Shown: piece after piece, positions 34,139-49,100 of the stretch
Numbering within the stretch: position 1 is the first letter of the stretch
How the letters are laid out: every line of letters starts with the position of its first letter
Assembly (NCBI GenBank): GCA_026936325.1
Contig: JAPTHN010000116.1
Location: forward strand, 205,937 to 269,936
Reading direction: 5' to 3'
DNA from: Platynereis dumerilii
Lineage: Eukaryota > Annelida > Polychaeta > Phyllodocida > Nereididae
DNA: 64,000 nucleotides
Program-made: the position numbers and the translations under genes
The notes under the pieces: generated by a model
What the model was told of the DNA's origin: nothing
Databases searched by the model: none
The model's input: only the letters and a program-made list of their open reading frames with translations

Positions 34139-37100
34139 CTGAAAGGTATTAAGTACAAAATACAACAAAATAATTTAATATCTAAGATTTTAATATACTT
34201 GCTGAATTGCACATATGAAATTGGGCATTGGCGGATGAATGTTTTAAAATTAATCAAATTTAAAAACACAATTAGTTTTGCATCATTTTGACATTAAATT
34301 CTTGTATCAAAACTTAATGTTGTCATTTTTAGCTACCGAGGATATGCACATAATCACTTTCCACTGTTTGAGAACTATAACATTATTATTATTATTACGT
34401 GACCACTATGCTAGAGCTATGCTGATTGGCCAAAATCAGTCACATGACAACATCATAAAAACTCATATTGCATGGTTCGAGTGCAATATGAGATTTTTTC
34501 CAAAAATTTTTTTTTTTTAATTTTTTTTCAGAGTTTTCATATTGCATGGTCGTGCAATATGAGTTTTTATTAAAAAAAAAAAAAATTCAAAAATTTTTTT
34601 TGTTTTTTGACAACAAAAAAAAAAGAAAAAATTTTTTTTTTCATATTGCATGGTCGTGCAATATGAGTTTTATAAAAATAAAAAAATGTGAAAAAAAAAT
34701 TGTTTTTCCATTTTTTTTTTAACATTGGAAGCATAGTCATGTAATAAAACAAATACGGCACTTATTATCATGCAATATGAAAATTTATTTGCACTCGTAA
34801 ATTCATATTGAACTCGGGCTGCGCCCTCGTTCAATATGAATTTCCTCATGCAAATAAATTTTCATATTGCACTCATCTCATGCCGTATTTGTATAATATT
34901 TTGATATAGAGCTACAAAGAAGTGTCCATGTACTTACTGTACGGCATAAAAAATGGCAAGTCCAGTTGCCATGACGAAGACAAGGCCAAGAAGTGATGCA
35001 AGTATTGTCACAACTGAAATGTAAGAGAATGGTTAGTTTTATTAGAGTAAAAATATATATCGAGCATAACAATCATTTCATATTTGAGGATGTGTCCTAA
35101 GAAATGATACTAATAGTCAGGTCTCTTAGCGAAAAAAATGTGACAAACTGGACAAAGCTCTGAAATTTGGCATACAAGCTCGGTTTTTGATGCTCTATCA
35201 ATTTTGCCTAAGCTCCAAAAAAGATTTTCCCGGGAAAGTCATTTTAAAAGCGTTTCCATGGCAACAAGTTACTGTTCAATTGCAAGTCAAAAAAGAAAAT
35301 TCATTTTATCGTAGTAGACAGACCACTTCAGATAAGGGGCTGTTTTTAAGCATAGTGATACGTGATTTAAACATCTGTCAAAATCTATGTCTGTCTGAAG
35401 TTTTCCACAATTACTGTTGCTATGGCAACCAAACAAAAACCAAAAAGCACACAAAATCTTGTACTTCCTTACATAACGAAAGCTGTCACAATAAATTTTA
35501 TCACTGATACAAGTTAATTTATACGCCTGTTACTTGCCACAACACAGGCCTTCAATTCTTGTCTTAGTTTCAACTGATTCTTTCAGGGTAATATTGCCAA
35601 AATTCTGTTACCTTGACAACAAGCCACACTGTTACTGACCATAATGAAAAACATGTATCTCATCATATCAAGAATATGGTTTCATTTACAGGGCTGAATA
35701 TTTGCATGGTAATACCTGAGCAAACCATTGATCAGAAGCGGTATTTAATTCAATATTTACTCCATTTTTGTTGCCACGGCAACCAAGCAACCAGCCAAAA
35801 TACAACAAATATATTTAGACAAGGAGACAGTCCCATTGATCCTGTACAAGAGATGTGACATTGGGTATGATTACAGTTTTAACGCATATTATGACGGATG
35901 GGGTACCCCAGAACAAGAATCAGGTGGCTGCCACTCCGGCACCCTTGGGCATTCCATTCCTGTGGCCATTTTCCAAAATGGCCGCCGGAATCCTATTTTT
36001 GGCCATATATCCTCATATAATTGTCATGGGACCATGCTTTTTGGGTCTAAACCTAGGTTTTCAGGTATAAGGAATTCAATGAAAGTGGTTTTGATGATGC
36101 CAGTTCAATATTCTGGCCGCCATTTTGCAAAAAATGGCCGCCAAAACCATATTTTTGGCCATATCTCCAGATATAATTGTCATAGGATCATGATATTTGG
36201 GTCTAGACCTAGGTTTTCTGGAATGGGGAATTCAATGAAAATTGTTTTGATGACGTCAAGGCAATAGTTGTCCTTTAACCCTCTCCTTAATGCAAGATGG
36301 CTGCCATCGAAACTCAAATGTGGCATTTTGTCTTGCAACATTCTCTGCTATGTAGTCAAATTCGGTCACTTTCGTTTATTTTAGTGGACCAGCAAATATA
36401 TCATTCTTTACTGTTAGAGGCATTTCTTGTTAATGGAAGGTGCCTATGCCAATTAGATAGTTTTTTAAACAAAAATCCAGTATTAACAGGAGTATAAATG
36501 TCCGATGGGGTTTCTGCAGAGGGCCATCTTATCACTAGATAACTCACTCCTGACGAATCAGAATTGATGTGGATGCATTGCCATTAATGTCAGCCTTCAT
36601 TTGGCACCTTGTTTTCCCTTGCTATTACAACTGTCAATCTTCAAAGAGCTATATAAATGGGGTGCATGTTGTATTACATGGGAGGATTTTGTGTTTCCGA
36701 GGAGATTTTCGCCACTGACAAAAACATTTATTTTTCTTTTGAAGGACTGAAATTTGTAGTAACAAGAAAACATGGTGCCAAATGAAAGCTATCCATCTAC
36801 ATCCACTTTGGTTGGTTAGGAATGATTTATTTGGTAATATGGATAGGTGCAATTGAAAATACAGGGGATCATTTTGTGTTTCCGAAGAGATTTTTGACAT
36901 TGACAGAAACATTTATTTAGCTCTTGCAAGGTTGACATTTGTAGTAACAAAGAAACGAAGGTGAAAAATGAAAGCTGACATAGAGAGCTATCCAACCACA
37001 TCCATTTTGGTTGGTTAGGAATGATTTATATGGTAATAAGGAAGGTGGAATTAAAAATACAAGGGAGAAAATAGTGTTTCTAAGGATATTTTCAGTAATA

Positions 37101-40100
37101 ACAGCCACGTTCCTTTAGCTTTTGGAATATTAAAAGTATTAGTAACAACAAAACCAAGGTGCCAAATGAAAGCTGATATCAAGGGCTATCGTATCACATC
37201 CATTTTGATTGTTTAGGAATGATTTATTTGGTGATTAGGATAGGTGGAATTGAATACATAGGGGAGGATTCTGTGTTTCCGAGGAGATTTTTGACACTGA
37301 CATTAATATCTATTTAGCTCTTGCAAGATTGACAGCTGTAGTAACAAGGAAACAAAGGTGTCAAATGAAAGCTGAAATCAAGGGCTATCCAACCATATCC
37401 ATTTTGATTGTTAGTGAGCTATCTAGTAATAAGGATAAGTGGAACTGAAAATAAATGGCAGGATTTTGAGTTTTCAAGGACATTTTCGATAGTGACGGCG
37501 ACATTAATTTTGCTTTTGGAGGGTTGACAAGTTGTAGTGAAAAGGAAACCAAGAAGCTAGATAAAAGCTGACATCATGCTCTTGGTGTCAGCCTTCATCT
37601 AGCACCTACATGTAAATGATTTGTTGATATTTCTTGAGATAACTAAACTGAAATAAGCAGGTAATTTCTAGGAATTGTTTTTTTGCTGTCAACTTCAATT
37701 TAAAATGGCCCTCTGCAGAAACCCCATCGGACATTTATACTCCTGTTAATATCGGATTTTTGTTTTAAAAAAATATCTAATTGGCATAGGTACCTTCCAT
37801 TAACAAGAAATGCCTCTAACAGTAAAGAATTATATATTGGCTGGTCCACTAAAAGAAACGAAAGTGACCGAATTTGACTACACAGCGGAGAATGTTGCAA
37901 GAAGAAAGGCCACATTTGAGTTTCGATGGCAGCCATCTTGCATTAAGGAGAGGGTTAAAGGACAACTATTGCCTTGATGTCATCAAAACAACTTTCATTG
38001 AATTCCCCATTCCAGAAAACGTAGGTCTAGATCCAAATATTATGGTCCTATGACAATTATTTCTGGAGATATGGCTAAAAATATGGTTTTGGCGGCCATT
38101 TTGCAAAATGGCGGCCAGAATATTGAACTGGCATCATCAAAACCACTTTCATTGAATTCCTTATACCTGAAAACCTAGGATTAGACCCAAAAATCATGGT
38201 CCTATGACAATTATATGAGGATATATGGCCAGAAATAGGGTTCCGGCGGCCATTATGGAAAATAGCCGCTAGAATGGAATGCCCAATGTGCTCCTTTGGA
38301 ATATGTTATATTGTGCATAAATTTAACAATTGTACAGCAAGTTCACAATACTACACATTCACAGGGACCATATATGCAGTCCTATATATGTGCCAATTTT
38401 CATCGAAATCGACAAGAAAGTCTTTGAGATATTCAAGTTTTTGTGTGGGAAAACTTACCTTTGAAGACCTGTTAGTTATGTTGGCCCATATTTATGGAAA
38501 CAAGTGGTTGTCCAGGTAACAACATTTGAAGATCCATTCTCAAAATTTCTCATTCATAGACATGTACATCTAGACACACTCATGATAACCAGAAAATGCC
38601 TAGTTTCTCAGCATGGTTTTGCTGCCACCAATTTTCCTGATTTAGCGTATCTACTATCCAAGATTTTTCAATTATTGTTGTGTTGCCATGGCAACCAAAT
38701 ATACGGGAACTCCTTGATAAATGTGAGAGTTCACTAAAAAGGTGACCAAAATTCCTTAATTTCAAAACTTAGTGCTCTGCTTCCCAGTGTCTTCCTAAAA
38801 AGTGTTGAACAATCGTTTTAACATTTGGCCAGTCGAATATAACTTGTTGTCAAGGAAACACAATTTTAATGATTTACCTTTGAAATGTTCTTTGGAGCTT
38901 AGAAAAAGATTAAAGGTAATTGTTTTGGGCATTCATAGGCATTATAAAACAATCAAACACATGGATGCTGTTTCTCCCACAGCACTTATAGCATTGGGAA
39001 GTCCAATTATTTGTGTATTTTTGTGTATCATATCGTTGCCATGGCAACTATTATTATGATAACTTGGAATTCAATATATGAATTGGAAGCACTTTTATTC
39101 AGGTATTAACATGCAAAAAATTAGGCCTCTATCTCAAACCATCTCTATTTTGCGATTGAATTAATGCTTCCATTCCTTTCCCCTTAGATTTGTGACTTGT
39201 TGCCATGGAAACACTTTTATAAACAACTTCCTCGCAATTTTTTTTTGGAGCTTAGGCAAAAAGTGAACTTAAGATCTTCAACTTTCATCATGGAAAGTTT
39301 CAGAGCTTTGTCCAGTTTGTCACGAGTTTGCCCTTTTTTTACCATAAGAGACCTGACTATAAGTGGTATTATCTATGTCTCCTAGATTGTTGTTATGCGA
39401 TTAAAGTATGGTCAACTTGATTTAAAAATTAAAACATAGATCTACCTTGTTTATAAATCAGAATGAGAGGAAAACGGAATGGATATTGCTATGATAATTA
39501 AGAAATTATTTCTTCCTCTCATTCGAGATATATTAATTCTGTCAAAAAGTTTTATCGAGAACTCTTTACTTCCATTCAACCCAAAAATTTGTCATGAATG
39601 TAATCTGTCCTATTGATTGAGCGTTTGGATTCATTTTTACATACAGCCTCCAAATAAAATTGTCCACATTATCTGACGTAATACCACCATTTGAAACAAA
39701 ACTCACGCTGTGGAAATATCTGATGAGCGCCAGGTTTCTGGGTAGACGGCGGTGTCTGCGCAGTAGTTGTTAGAGCCGTGTCAGTTCCATTTGTTGTCTG
39801 GTCTGACATTGCGACTGTCGTTGTGTCACTTGTTGCAGTGGGAGGGATAGGGGTAAGAGTGACACCTGGTGAAAAGAATCCTGTCAAGAAAATAAAATTC
39901 TACATTTTTCAGTTGTTACTTTTTGCACCTTTGCATACATTGTAAGAGCATATGTAGCCCTGGACCCCTGTGGGATAGGGGTCATGAATCATCCCATTGG
40001 AAAATCATGAGATTTGAAGGACATGGTCTGGGAGAATGAAATGTTAACCTTTTATCCCATAGTTATGAATGAAATTGATGGTACATTTGAAAAGATCACA

Positions 40101-43100
40101 TTTTTTGCTTCTGACTGCACCTAATTTGATCTTCTTTAGTCAAAGGGATAAATGTAAAATATTCCATTGAAACTGATGAAGTGGTTTTTATCCTTATACA
40201 CTGGGAAAACGGCCACTTCTGATTGGTCATAACAAACATCTATGACATCATAGACAGTGTTGGTGACGTCACAATGGTGACATCACATTTCAAAGTGAGA
40301 CTGATGGCTGACTCCCACAATTTTAGGTATATTACTCAATTAAATGTGTTTTTGCCAGATGGGTTATCACCACACTTGTTGATAAACTACGCCTCTCAGC
40401 TTTCAAAGGTATTTGCAGATATTTACAACTTGTCATTGAAATCATGCAAAGTGCCAAGTTTATTCAAGCAAGCTACGATCATCCCAGTACCCAAGAAGAG
40501 CAGTGTTTCATGCTTGAATGATTACAGACCTGTTGCTCTAACTGCAATTCCAATGAAAGCATTCGAGAGAATTATCTTGAAGTACATTAAGACCCTGCTA
40601 CCAGCTGACTTTGACCAATATCAATTTGCTTACAGAGCAAATCGTTCCACTGAAGATGCCATCACTTTATGTTTGCACAGGATTTTACAGCACCTAGAAT
40701 CACCATCTACATACGCACAAGTGCTTTTTATAGACTACAGTTCTGCTTTTAATACAATTATACCAGCCAAATTACACCATAAACTTCTACATGATCTTAA
40801 ATTTCCACCAGCTCTCTGTGATTGGATTTTAGACTTTCTTATTAACAGGCAGCAACGAGTTCGCATAGACAATATACATTCTGATCTCAAATTTTTATCA
40901 ACTGGTGCTCCCCAAGGCTGTGTTCTGTCACCAATGTTGTATTCAATCTTTACTTACAGTGGGGTGCGAAAGTTTGGGCACCCTCTGAGAGGGGTCACAT
41001 TTTTTCAAATTTCAAACAAACCATTTGCAGAATTTTTCCAACGTGAATTGTGTGAGTGAAGGATACCCAAGCACTCAATTTTACCCTGAAAGAACAATGG
41101 AAATATAAAAATGTAAAAAAATGCAGGTCTTTTTGTTGGATTTTACACATGCAAAAGTTTGGGCACCCCTACAGATTCTGATCTTGATTTTTCTATAACT
41201 CTACATTAAAGCAATATAAAAGCTCTAAAACGCTTTGGATAATAATGTAAGCATCCCAGGACTTCATTTTGTGTGAATTTTTTATTTTAATTCCTAACAA
41301 AATGACTCCAACCGTTGCAAATTTGAGGTACCTGAGGTATATCAGTTTATTTGATAAAATTTAAATAATTTTGAGTCCAGGAGCTGAAAAAGTTGATTTA
41401 TTATGTTTATTTTTCACCACCTAAACATGAATGATTATTCTTTTATGAACTTTTGGAGCAGCTCAGACATACATCCAACTAAAATACCTAAAATTCCACA
41501 AAAGTTCAACTTTCTGGGCATATATGTCGGAGTATCTCGGCTTTTCTTGTAAAAATATTTCCGAAACCTACTGTTTTTGTGTTGTGTTGTGTAGAAATGA
41601 CAATTTTGCAATTATTACAGCCGTCATCCGTAATTTTAGGCCTGCCTATTCTTGGCCTTGGGGAGTCAAACTTGTTTGTCACATTCTGGTGTATCGGAGT
41701 GATTCCATTTCAATGCATTTTTTTACTCCTTGCCTCAAACACCACAATGACTGATCCAGAATGTTCCCAAATAGTTAGATGGGTCCTTTGGCATGACTCG
41801 GGCAGTCAGAATAAGCTATGTAATTTTGATACCTTGTATAGCATGGCTTTTCACATCTGCATGCTGACGGTGAAATGATGCATCTGTCGACCACATTCAG
41901 TGTCGCAACTGTGGGGGTCTCTGAGGTTGACATATAAGATTTAATTGCAACAAAATAGCAAAATTGACTATATAGAAACAAATTAATCCCAAATTGAATT
42001 TTTTTTTCAGCAAAAATAGTCCCTGGCTGGCAATACAAAGTTGAACTGCACATTAATATTTTCAATTTTGCAAGATATTAACCTAAATGAATAATGTAAA
42101 TCTTAAATATTTTTGGTTATTTTAAATAAAATGTTAATTTTAGGTAAAGGAGAGGCTAACCAGCACTCCTGCACCAGAAATGTTAAAAACTTTCAGTATA
42201 ACTGGACATGTGCAATTGATGCCTCAGGTACCACAAAGATGCAATGGCTAGAGTCACTCTCTTAGGGAGTACAATAAAAAAATGCACAAGAAATGAAGTC
42301 CTGGGATGCTTACATTATTATCCAAAGCGTTTTAGAGCCTTTATATTGCTTTAATGTAGAGTTATAGAAAAATCAAGATCAGAATCTGTAGGGGTGCCCA
42401 AACTTTTGCACATGTAAAATCCGACAAAAAGACCTGTAATTTTTTACATTTTTATATTTCCATTGTTCTTTCAGGGTAAAATTGAGTGCATGGGTATCCT
42501 TCACTCACACAATTCACGTTGGAAAGATTCTACAAATGGTTCGCTTGAAATTTGAAAAAATGTGACCCCTCTCAGAGGGTGCCCAAACTTTCGCACCCCA
42601 CTGTATGACTGTGTTGCAATGTATGGAAATACTGTAGTTATTAAGTTTGCCGATGATACAACTGTCTGCGGATTAATTAGTCGAAATGATGAGTCAACAT
42701 ACAGAGCTCAAGTTAAATCAACAGTTGACTGGTGTGCAGCAAACAATCTGACTCTTAACGTAGCCAAAACCAAAGAAATTATCTTCGATTTTCGTAAGAA
42801 CAAAAACGACAAAGCTCCCCTGGCTATAAATAATCAAAGTGTTGAAATGGTTGGACACTTCAAGTTTCTCGGGGCTTACATCACCGATGACCTCAAGTGG
42901 GGTATGAACTGTACTGATATTAGAAAGAAAGCATGCCAAAGACTGTACTTTTTACGAACTCTCAAATCATTCAATGTGCAGCAATCCATTCTGGTCAATT
43001 TCTATCGTGCCATAATTGAGAGTATTCTATCAAGATCCATCACAGCTCTGCTTCGAAAAAGGATGTAAACAAACTGAATTCTCTGATACGCTCTGCAGAA

Positions 43101-46100
43101 AAAATGATTGGAACTGGGCTGCCGTCTCTGCCCAGCATCTACAATGATAGAACCAAAAAACGAATGCGTGCCATTATGAAAGAAGAGAGTCACCCTGCTA
43201 GTCATCTGTTTGCATTTTTACCATCGGGCAAACGTTTAAGAACTTTTATTGGCAACAAACGTTTTATCAATAGTTTTTATCCCTCCGCTGTTCGCATTTT
43301 TAATAACATGTAACGTTTTATAGTTTTATTGCATTTCTACATTTTTTACATTTCTATATTCATCCTTACATTATTCTATTTATTTGTCATTGTATTGACC
43401 TGTATATCATTTTATGATGAACTCTGCAGCAGCAAGACAAATTGTATTGTTATATATTTATATACTTTACTTGAATAAAAATCTATCTATCTTTACAAGA
43501 CAAATCTTTGTGGAACAGCTTTGCAAAAATAGTGCCGGCAGCAGGGAAATATGAGGGCTACCCATAAACAAAATTTCATCAAATTTGGATGACAATTGAC
43601 TGGTTTAGAGCAAATCTCCTGTCTTCAAGTCAAAAACTCAAGATTTTCAATGGTCCAAGGGCTAGAGCATATGTAAGTCTGTTCTCTTCTTTCTTAAGAA
43701 CTTTCTTATGATCATCAATATGATGTAGATGTCCCAACCGCCTGACTTGTAGACAGCAACACAAATTGCTACATCATTGTAGGGTTTTGAGTCTGCTACA
43801 CCTGTCTACAAGTTGACCGCTGTTTCATTGCCAGAGCTTTTTCCAGCCTTGACAGAACATATTATGCTGACATGCATTGCCACCTAGTGACTAGTGTGTC
43901 ATTCTGCGAGCTACTGCGAGCGGTCCAAATAATTTCAGTGTGGGGAACTCGGGGTTGTTTCTGAGTGTACTGATGGCCTTGTCTACTTCCTTAGAGATTG
44001 TGATTGCCGAATCTGGCTCTGGTATACACCAATGTTGAATAGAAATGTGCAATAAAATTGGAACTATTTCTTGGGACAGCAAATGCTGTAGCATACAAAA
44101 TCAACTTTTTGTGCCTGGTAGCAGCAGCATGCAATTCTCATTTTCACTAGACTGCTGCTACACTGCACAATGCTCCTTTGCCTTTGGTTTACGACCTATT
44201 ATATGGGCTCACAGTGAGCTTGAACAAACTTTGGGGTTAAAAAAATTGACCAAGAAAACGATTAACGCAGTGATGTAGAGGAAGGTCAGACGAACATTTT
44301 GATGTATCATATGAAAAAATCTGTTGGGAACTTTTTGAGATATTTGAGTTTTAGATGTTTTATTTATCACACCCTATTCTTAGCATGTAATCTCCATGAA
44401 AAAGTGATCAAAACTGTCAATTTTTCCTTTTAGGTTATATCTAAGATAAAAGTTATTATGCAGAAGAAGGAATATGCAGTCAATGCCACAAGAGCAGGTA
44501 CATACCACTTCATCCAGACTGACAGAGTGTGATAAACCTATAAAAGTAAACATTTCTGAGAAAACGTATGAAATATGTTTATTTGTCAGCTTGTCCGCAG
44601 TTGCATCATTCTGATGAATAATTGTAGTAGAATCTACCTCACTTTTGAACTCTATGGTGTATTATTGAGGTCTTTATGTGTTTTTTAAAGAAATTTCACC
44701 ACTGTGAAACACATACTTTTGCAACCATGTAAAGTGTAGCAAATGTTGAGTGAATCATCAGAAAACACATAGATAGAATGTTTGGAAACATTTAAATAGT
44801 TATGGAGTAAAATACTTTAACATTACAGTCTTAATTTGCAATAGTCGTATATATTTGTAATAACTAAATTTTCACTTAATTTACTGAATTATGTGATTTT
44901 TGTTGTTCTCTACAATTAAAGATTGATTGATTCTTGATGCCAGATAACCTACATCACCATTAAACACCCAACATCCATTTTGAGTACTCAAAAAACATTA
45001 AGTATGAATATAACTGTTTATTTATAGCTTTTAATGCTGTTTTTGTATATTGCCCAATAGCAAACACGGTTCATGTAATATCAGGGAATTCCACTTCATG
45101 GTGAAGCAGATACTTACAAACATTATATGCATGCATTGTGCGATAATTTGCTCAACTTTGTCTATCCTTTTACATCGTTATGAAATGCTTGTTTACAGTG
45201 ACAAAATTTGTGATAAAATGCACAAAAACACTCAAGAAAGCCTGTTAAAATAAAATGATGAGATCGAATTTGCTAAAATTATTCACCAGAATTATGTAAC
45301 TAACAGAACCTGGTATTGCAAACATTTTCCCAGGCCTTTAGGCAGAAATGCTAGCTGTGATAGGTTTATCACACCCTGTCAGCCTTGATGTAGTGGTACA
45401 TACTTTCTGCATTGACTGTGACTGCATATTTTTACTTCTGAGTAATGACTTTTATCATAGATATTACCAAACAGGAAAAATAGGTCATTCTGATAACTTT
45501 TTGATGAAGGTTCCATGCTTAGAATAGGGTGTGATAAATAAAAAATCTAAAACTCAAATATCTTTTTTCAAATGATACATCAAAATGTTCGCCTGACCTT
45601 CCTCTACATCACTGCGCTAATCGTTTTCTTGGTCAATTTTTTTAACCCCAATGTTTGTTCAAGCTCGCTGTGCCGGCTCCAACCAAAATAAAAATGTTGA
45701 TCTTTGTTTCTTAAAATTTCTTGGTCAATTTCTTTATCTTGCACTTGCAGACAACACTTATCTCCTACATGTAAATACCGCCAGTGTGGACATGGATATA
45801 CTTTTAAGAGTAAGGAGCAGGGGTACCCCATGATCTGTTATGCCAAAAATCTGTTATGAAGCAGGTGCCTCGCTGGCTGGCAGACTGTCAGCTGGGATTT
45901 TCCCAGCTGGCAAAGTCATCAGCTGGGAGTCAATCTTGGGGGTTCAACCGAAGAAATTTGCAGTCAGGTAATGAGAAAGCAGTTGAGGCGGCTGGCTGGG
46001 ACAAAAATTATTCATATCAGCTGGATGGGAGGTGCTGAATGACGCTTGAGCTTGCTGGCAACCCAACTGGAAGCATAAGATATTTTCTTCCAGCTGCATA

Positions 46101-49100
46101 AAAAAATGTATCTAAGTGTCACAAAGATGTGCAACCAAGACCTTTATATGACATCTATGGGCATTATAATAGCACACTGTCATGAGGTGCCCCTCAAGGA
46201 GTAACCTCATATGCATGGAGTATATAGCTGTTTGCAGATTGGCGGTCAAAACATTTTCAAAATTTACTTTCGACTTGGTTGTGTGATGTCATCGCTTAAA
46301 AATGTTTTGTTTGTTTCAGTTATGGTTAATCAGTTGATTCAGTGCTTATCATATTGATCTGGCAGCATTGGTGACAATAACAACTATTCAAATGACCTTA
46401 GCTACTTCATCAAATATTAAAGAAGATTAGGAGAGCATCATAAAACTGTCAATGACTTGGCAAAGCCAGTTTGCAAATGGGAAATAAGTGCAAATACACA
46501 ATGACACTGATCATTACCCATGCGCATGCATATCAATAATACACTATACACTGAAATTCACTAATGGGGATCAATTGAGGGTTGTGAGGTGACCAAAAAT
46601 AAAAGTTCTACAATGATGATGAAAAGTAAACCAAATAATCATGTGTATATGATGTGTGCGTAGCTGTAATTTTAACTGCACCAGTCGATCAGTTTTCAAG
46701 ATACAGCAATTGAAATTTTGGTGGTTGAAATGCTCATTTTTTACTTTTGATACATACGTTACGTACTTGTGAAGGTTTTTCTCTCCAAGTGAAAGTTAAT
46801 TTTATGTCTACAATGCCATAAATGTGATGCCACATATAATATGCTCTGATTTTTTCCCTTCAAAGATAATTCCGTGAGTTATTATTGCCACATAACCTTT
46901 AAGATGACAAATATCCACTTTAAAGAAATTTTCATCAGAAATCGACTTTTTTAGCATGTTTAGACAGAAGTTACTTGTGCAAGAAATAATCTGAATTGTC
47001 ATAAAAAGCGTTTCAGAGTTTGAGATAGACACAAATAATTATGATCATGCAAAATTTGTGTTTATTTGTTTCTTATCAAGACTGCTGTTATCGTGATAAC
47101 AATCCAGTGAATGGTAACGTATGTATCAACGATATAATTAAAAGTCCAGCATTATTCACGAAAGAGCAAGCTATCAGAAAAGTTTCTCTGTGTTATAAAA
47201 CTATGAGCTCTCTGAAGAAAGCACCCAAAAAATTGCGAACTAGCTCCATAGTTGTATGTTTATGAACCTTGAAAAAAGCAAAAGAAACATAAACCTTCTG
47301 TCTGAAATAGCCTTGTTGTGGAAGCAAGCATCACAATTTATGAAAATAGATTACTTCTGGTTATTCCGATTGCTTAGTCTTGAGATTAATGTAGTGTGAG
47401 GCCAAATACTTCTGAAAATGCTAAATTATGTGTTACCGTGGCAACCGTAACCATAGTAACTTAAAATTTCAGCAGGGGTCCTACTTTTGTACCCTTGATG
47501 TCTGTGTAAAATTTCCTAGCTCTATCTTCATCAGTTTCTGCTGGACAGCATGAGCATTTAATTTTTGGTAACGTATGTATCGGTAACGTATGTATCGTCA
47601 AGGATATATTTTGACATATAACCACAATTGACTTCGATGTTGCAGTTATATGTATGCTATGCATCAATTCAAGTGACAAGAAGCATTTTATGTGTGACTT
47701 ACTTCAGATGTTGTGTGCACTTCTTTGGCTCCTATATGTATGGTAACGTATGTATCAACAGATATACAACTGCTGACTTTTAACCATTTCATCATTAATT
47801 AAACCTGGGGATCAAAACTTAAGAAAAAAGACTTTTTTGCTTTCAAGTAATAGCAAAATATATGATTGATTTCAAAGCCTGAGCATATGAAATTTCAGTT
47901 CAGGAAACTGTGACAGGCTAGTGAACTTAGTGGTAACGTATGTATCAGGATGTGGGAGACAAAGGTTCCTTTGGCTGTCATCAGTAAGAAATTTGCAATA
48001 ATGAAGTATCCTTAGAATATTTGGGGGCTTTCATGATATGGAATCAGGTAAAATAAAATAATGCAAATCCATAGAGTTGCCAATCCTGGTGACGAAGATG
48101 TGTGTCTTAATTCAGGGTTGGAGACGGTAACGTATGTATCATTTTTGATGATTGATGTGAAATCATCCAACCTTAATCCACACGCAGCCTCCAGAATTTT
48201 TTTTTCTGGCAAAACTACAAAGAACTTAACATGATGGGGCAATTACAAACTAAATTGAAGCATACTCTGGCCCTGGAGATCTGGGAGACATGAATTGATC
48301 CCCATTAGTGAATTTCAGTGTATAGACAATACAAGCGTATGCAATTCGAATTTGGTGATTGCAGAAGCAGGGCCATTTTGCATATAACATACAGATATAG
48401 TGGAAATGCAATAGTTGACCTTGTACATCTAACTTATTTTGATAATGTTGTGGCACGCAAATCATTTTTTCCTTTGTAGTATTTGCATATTTTGATGAAA
48501 TGCATAACTAGTGGGAGCCTATGCCAAAATCACATGATAAATTCTAATTAACATACATCAACAGTAGTGATCACAAACTGTCATACATTGTTTGTTACTA
48601 TTTGTGCTTTTAGCAGTTAGACACAAGATAGAATCTACAACTTGTAGAACCAACAACACCCAACAATAACTGTGAATTTTGAGAAAATGTTTTTCATAAT
48701 CAACTGTAAAATTGGATGGAATCTGTGACAAATATATCAAAACACACAAGTCTTGGGCATTTCTTTGATTTGTCATATGCTAGTATATAGGTGGACTGAA
48801 GCCATTCGCATGCCCTGATACCTTTTGTCTCTCAATGATTAGTATGGCCGCCCATGTCATTACCCACCTCCTTCACATAAAACCAGACGCGGAGTGTGAC
48901 ACCAATCGTCATTCCATTTCCCCGTGTGCCCAATCATCACCATGCATCTTTCTTGGAAAGTGTTTGGTTCATTGTATTTCCAGTTTGTGTAAATCACTTC
49001 TGATCCATCTGCAAATTAATTATGTCAAAGTACATGTATGAGAAAATATCATTATGTCAATTCCTGGCTTTATATGGAAGGATAGGACTGTTGTACCATG

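Noticed and set aside
34570-34761. Small protein of Phe/Lys repeats
   Set aside because: Translation of A/T homopolymers inside a MITE.
47113-48140. CRISPR-like spaced repeat (GGTAACGTATGTATC)
   Set aside because: Spacing is irregular (15 to 454 bp), an inverted copy exists, and the unit lies within a transposon with inverted ends in a eukaryotic genome.
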